Positions 60,401 to 64,000 of a stretch of DNA of 64,000 nucleotides are shown here, piece after piece (position 1 is the stretch's first letter; each line of letters begins with the position of its first letter). Source of the stretch: Amyloporia xantha (Eukaryota; Basidiomycota; Agaricomycetes; Polyporales; Adustoporiaceae). Below the pieces are notes generated by a model. That model did not search any database. It was given only the letters and a program-made list of their open reading frames with translations, and was not told where the DNA came from. The translations under genes were made by a program, and so were the position numbers. The stretch is from assembly GCA_036971615.1 (NCBI GenBank), contig JAYKKR010000056.1:1-64000 (forward strand), written 5' to 3'.

Positions 60401-60964
60401 CGCCGAGGTGATGCATTCTCGATCTCATGAGCCACGGCATTCATCATCTGCAAATTTGGCTGTACAGGGAGGCCCGCTGCGAACGGGTTGTTACTGTTAA
60501 CTGGCCGGGAAGCACTCAACCTGAGGAGTTGCATCAGTAAAGTTTCTTTTGAGAAATAAATAGAGGTCTCAAACCTGGTCCCACAGTTTTCCTCAGAGAA
60601 AACAGAGGAGCAGAGCATTTTAGACGTGTATAAGGTGAAAGTCGGGATGCTCAAGCTACCGGCGCACCTCAGGCTATAGCATGAACACGCATCTGATCAC
60701 ACCGGCAACATACGAAACAGCGTGTTCTATTGAGTATGGACCGTATACGTGACGGTCAAGCATCGCCGCACACGGACGATATGGACGACAGACCGAAGCT
60801 TTCAGGATAAGGATTCGACGCGGATGGCGGCGAGGACGATGAGGGGGCGCGGCAGACAGAGATGAAGCACGTGACGCAAGCTGTCCGACCAATGAGCTTG
60901 CGTCTTTGTTTCGAGACAAACCACGTGGGTCATGGTTTTTGTATTATAGATTTTGTATTATAGA

Positions 60965-63900
60965 TAGGACTATCGATCACCGATTTTCCTCCGACTCTGA
61001 CTGCAGACAGGTTGACTGGTGACAATTTCCCAACAAGAATACACTGCTTTCCCTCATCATCTTAAGTCAACATATTGATTTTCCTCGGTCTGTCCGTGGT
61101 TACTCCCGTTGGTCAACGGCGTTCGCTGCGCGATCACAGCGGTTCTGTACGCATAAACTAGTCTGAAGGAATAGTGAGCCTGAGGATAAGTGACTGGTGA
61201 CCACGATTAGTATGTATGACGGCATAAGTTTGACGAGCCAGTAGCTTGCCTTGCTCTCTGTCAGTAAGCCTAAACCCATTGCCCTTCTCGCCTTTCCGGA
61301 CCATCTGAGCCATGATATTCGGGGCACGTTGACTCCGATTACTAGATCTGCGTCGGTAGCCTCAGTAAAGATGGATTGCTCCACGTCCACTATGGCTTTT
61401 CGGCACTCATTGCCCGGAAGGGGTCTTTGGATCACCGGCGAATCTAACGTACTGCGCGCGTTCCCTGGTTCTCTGGATGCTTCAGCCGTACGCAACCCCT
61501 TCCATGGACGCATCAGTGGAGGTGATTGAACAGCATTTCTCTTAGGGCATGTATTTGTCATGCCATTGCAATTGTACACTAGGCATCGTGAGTCTGTATG
61601 GGCGTGAGGATTGCCCCCGGATAGGAATTTTGAGTCTGATATTAGGGAAAGGTGAGTTCTACTGACTGCGCTATCGAAGTGTAGAGGGGCTGAACGCACC
61701 AAGGCTGGCCGAGACTGCTGCTTTCTTGTCGCTTAAGGATACAATAGCCTTGAGGCCGACCAGTGTTGTCTCTGTGGACCAGGTGAGCCCTCAGAACCAC
61801 GTAGTCCCACTGCAGAAACTGAGCTCACCCATAGGAGGACTCGACGCTCGTTCAGGGCAACGGAGCGCTGAGCAAGCGATCTCAGGAGGTCGGACTGCCC
61901 CCGTCATGTTCATGCTCGTGGAGATGTGTAGCGCCACCTTGGGAGCCATTGCGAAGGTTGTCGATTTGAGGATTGCGCGCAGAAGATTGGTTTGCTCGGA
62001 AAAATAGCTGGGATAAAACTTGAGGGGTCGACGAGGGAACCAGGTACGCATATCTAACGACTACGACAAGTGGCTGTTTACTGAATATGCACAAGTGGCA
62101 AGAATTCGGGAGTAGGAGGGGATGGGGGGGACACACCCAGGTGACGAAGGCCTGTTATATAGCGGGGCGGCTGTACATTTGCAGCAGACCTCATGCAGAA
62201 GTACCTTTGTGGTATGTATTGTCATTATCTTGCATTGTTTTTACATGAACGAGTCAGTTGGGACAATCCATCTCCAAGACGCTGATCTCGATTGATCCCA
62301 AGACCTTTCCGCCAGTTGAACATGCAGATGGACGATTGTTTTATGCATTCTCGCACACGGAGATAGCCAGTCTCCCTTTGTCGCATGTCGTCAGGGACTC
62401 AAACCAATATTATCGGCACACCTCGTCAACGAGACCCAAGAACACGTAAAGACTGGGGATACTATCACTACGAGTATATTCATACAGGATGCATCGCCAT
62501 TCGCCCGCGAAAGGTCCCGCATCTGTCCATTCCCAAATTAATTCGTCTCTTATTCACTCTCCTCATCGTCCGCCTCGAAACCGCCATCCAAATACGCGAC
62601 ACGGTGGACGGGTTGCCTTCGCGGCGACCTCGCGTCTTCTCGAATACCCCTCAAGCGTGCGGCACGTTCCATGAAACACTCTTCCTCTTCCTTTCCATCC
62701 TCGCTGGATTCAGCCTCTTCCACCGCAGTCTCGCTGTCTGTCCCCCACCCATCATCTGTCGTCGGAGTCGGTGAGCGTGCGCATGACCGAGTTGCCGGCC
62801 ATATATCCACGATCACTTTATTATGCACTCCGAATGCGCCGAACAGGGTGTCGCGTGGTGGGTCGGTGGGAGCAATGTTCTGCTGCCATGGCATGGAAGG
62901 CGTGGGGATAGGACCGTTGTCTGTCCGATCCGCTAACGGATCTACGAGCTTGCTAGGGTGCAGGTACGGGGGTGGTTAGTCAGGCTGGTTGGATTACTCC
63001 ATCCATCCTGGCTCACGGCTTCACCATTCGGCGCAAGATTGCAAGATCGCCTCATATTGTCACAAGGGTGCGGTGCGGAGAGGTGAATAGGCGGTTGTAT
63101 GGTAGTGAATTGCTTTATTGAAAAACGGGTGTATGCTGAAGCTCCGGTCTAGGAGCGAATATTTTAGGGATTCATAGTGAATGGAGGGCGTGAAGATGTA
63201 ATGCAGGTTGGCTGAGGTGCACCGCGTTTAAAAGGCGCGACGTGACCCTTTGTTTCTTCTTTCTAACGAGTGGCTCAGGACACCCAAGATGGCATTGTGC
63301 CACTCCGATGCCACTGATTCCTGAACCATGTGTTCCCGCAACTTATGTTCCTTTTGTTCTGAGGATTGTTCTGAAGGAAATAGGAAATTACTTTGTAAGT
63401 CCTTGTGAGGTTATACAATCTGATGCTTATACACTGCTACCAGTCCCGTTGATTGGTCGATACCCTAGCAAGGTCAATTTGGACATATCGGCTCCGCTGA
63501 ATCGCAATTTCAAGCATGCACTTGTTCGTCTATTACGTCACTATACTGATCATATCAAGGGTAGTCGTACGTGCCCCCATGTGCGATGGATACACATCTG
63601 TTCCCGAGGAAGGCTAATCACGTTGTACGCTCCTGAGAACTGCCTATAGCCACAGGTGACTCCAGGATCATGCACGGTTTCACTGATCGCGAATACTGAT
63701 TTGTTTGGACTTTGCGGATGAAGGCGGTTTCGAAAAGCGGCCACCAGAAGCTGACATTGCGAATGGAGAAATTCTAATAGATTCGAAACTTGTCTGCTCT
63801 TTATTCTGACGCATCTGTCCTCAGCAGGAATTGCTGTACCTTTATCGGCCGGAGAGTGGCTGATCGGACTTAAGGGATTGATGGAAAATTATGACGATTA

Positions 63901-64000
63901 TTTTGATATGTGTAATGCTAAATGCTTGATAGACGTATTTTCCTAGAGATGGTTTGAAACTCGAGTCAATAAACGTCACGCTTGACAGATCCAACCGAGT
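60965..64000. other. Last 3 kb: no identified gene
   Basis: Two long minus-strand frames deserve mention. 61702-61100 (200 codons) includes ECRKAIVDVEQSIFTEATDA but no known domain. 62894-62550 (114 codons) ends in a strongly acidic tail (TAVEEAESSEDGKEEEE, EADDEESE) and could be the last exon of a nuclear protein, perhaps starting at an acceptor near 62956 with KLVDPLADRTDNGPIPTP. A stretch around 61725 reading TLVGLKAIVSLSDKKAAVSA also looks coding. I could not join these into one gene. 63242-63649 on the plus strand is open but unrecognised. Confidence 0.35.

Larger units (their letters stand above)
58216..60964 (-). mobile_element. Helitron-like element 2 with captured gene fragments, 2.7 kb
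   Basis: On the minus strand the 5' end is TCTATAATACAAAA at 60964, preceded by a host A; a second copy of the same 14 bases ends at 60950. The 3' end is an imperfect CCCG...CGGG hairpin (58226-58243), six bases, then CTAG at 58219-58216. The spacing is the same as in element 1, so the two are one family or close relatives. The next base is the first T of element 1, meaning element 2 inserted exactly at the 5' junction of element 1. Inside are fragments of a protein kinase and of a NagB gene, both in the element's orientation. Confidence 0.7.

Noticed and set aside
61100..61702. 200-codon minus-strand frame as a gene
   Set aside because: No start context, domain or joinable neighbouring exon. 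It is kept only as a note in the description of the last 3 kb.

Overview
The window is nuclear DNA of a filamentous basidiomycete, most likely an Agaricomycete of the wood-decay type (an inference). Genes are split by many 40-90 nt GT-AG introns. The recognisable proteins are fungal: an AAT-type amino acid permease, a secreted GH2 beta-mannosidase, a CHK2/Rad53 kinase, a C-terminal Zn2Cys6 regulator, a securin and DUF3328/UstYa-like proteins. No tRNA, rRNA, CRISPR array or virus gene was seen.

Layout. 0-6 kb holds three minus-strand genes: 40S ribosomal protein S0 with a frame broken at about five places, a homocysteine S-methyltransferase and an amino acid permease. 9.3-12.9 kb is a 13-exon beta-mannosidase on the plus strand. 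16.9-20.8 kb carries a 218-residue orphan protein and an FHA-kinase of the DNA-damage checkpoint. A 521-bp hAT-type MITE with perfect terminal repeats and an 8-bp target duplication lies at 21.1-21.6 kb.

22.2-36.6 kb is the most unusual part. Two DUF3328/UstYa-like genes with the same exon plan bound it. Inside are a GNAT acetyltransferase, a single-pass membrane protein, and on the minus strand a tandem array of short secreted peptide precursors: five intact copies, one divergent and one decayed. The copies share a signal peptide, phase-1 introns, an APRALPNE-like segment, a usually dibasic ERRA-like site and a C-terminal SPxDAAVLAP-like tail. An eighth, divergent copy lies at 50.9 kb on the plus strand. 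UstYa-family oxidases act in fungal ribosomal-peptide (RiPP) pathways, so this is a candidate undescribed peptide cluster. The precursors do not match a known RiPP type and the link is positional only.

38-42.5 kb is a segmental duplication of a seven-transmembrane protein gene, the second copy frameshifted in a C run. 42.7-49.2 kb has a Zn2Cys6 regulator, a securin with a long low-complexity tail and a membrane-anchored methyltransferase-like protein.

54.5-61 kb is a transposon island: a CACTA-like MITE, a TA-flanked MITE and two head-to-tail Helitron-like elements. The first Helitron has a hAT MITE nested in it. The second carries captured fragments of a STE20/FRAY kinase and of glucosamine-6-phosphate deaminase (NagB). 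The last 3 kb has no gene I can identify.
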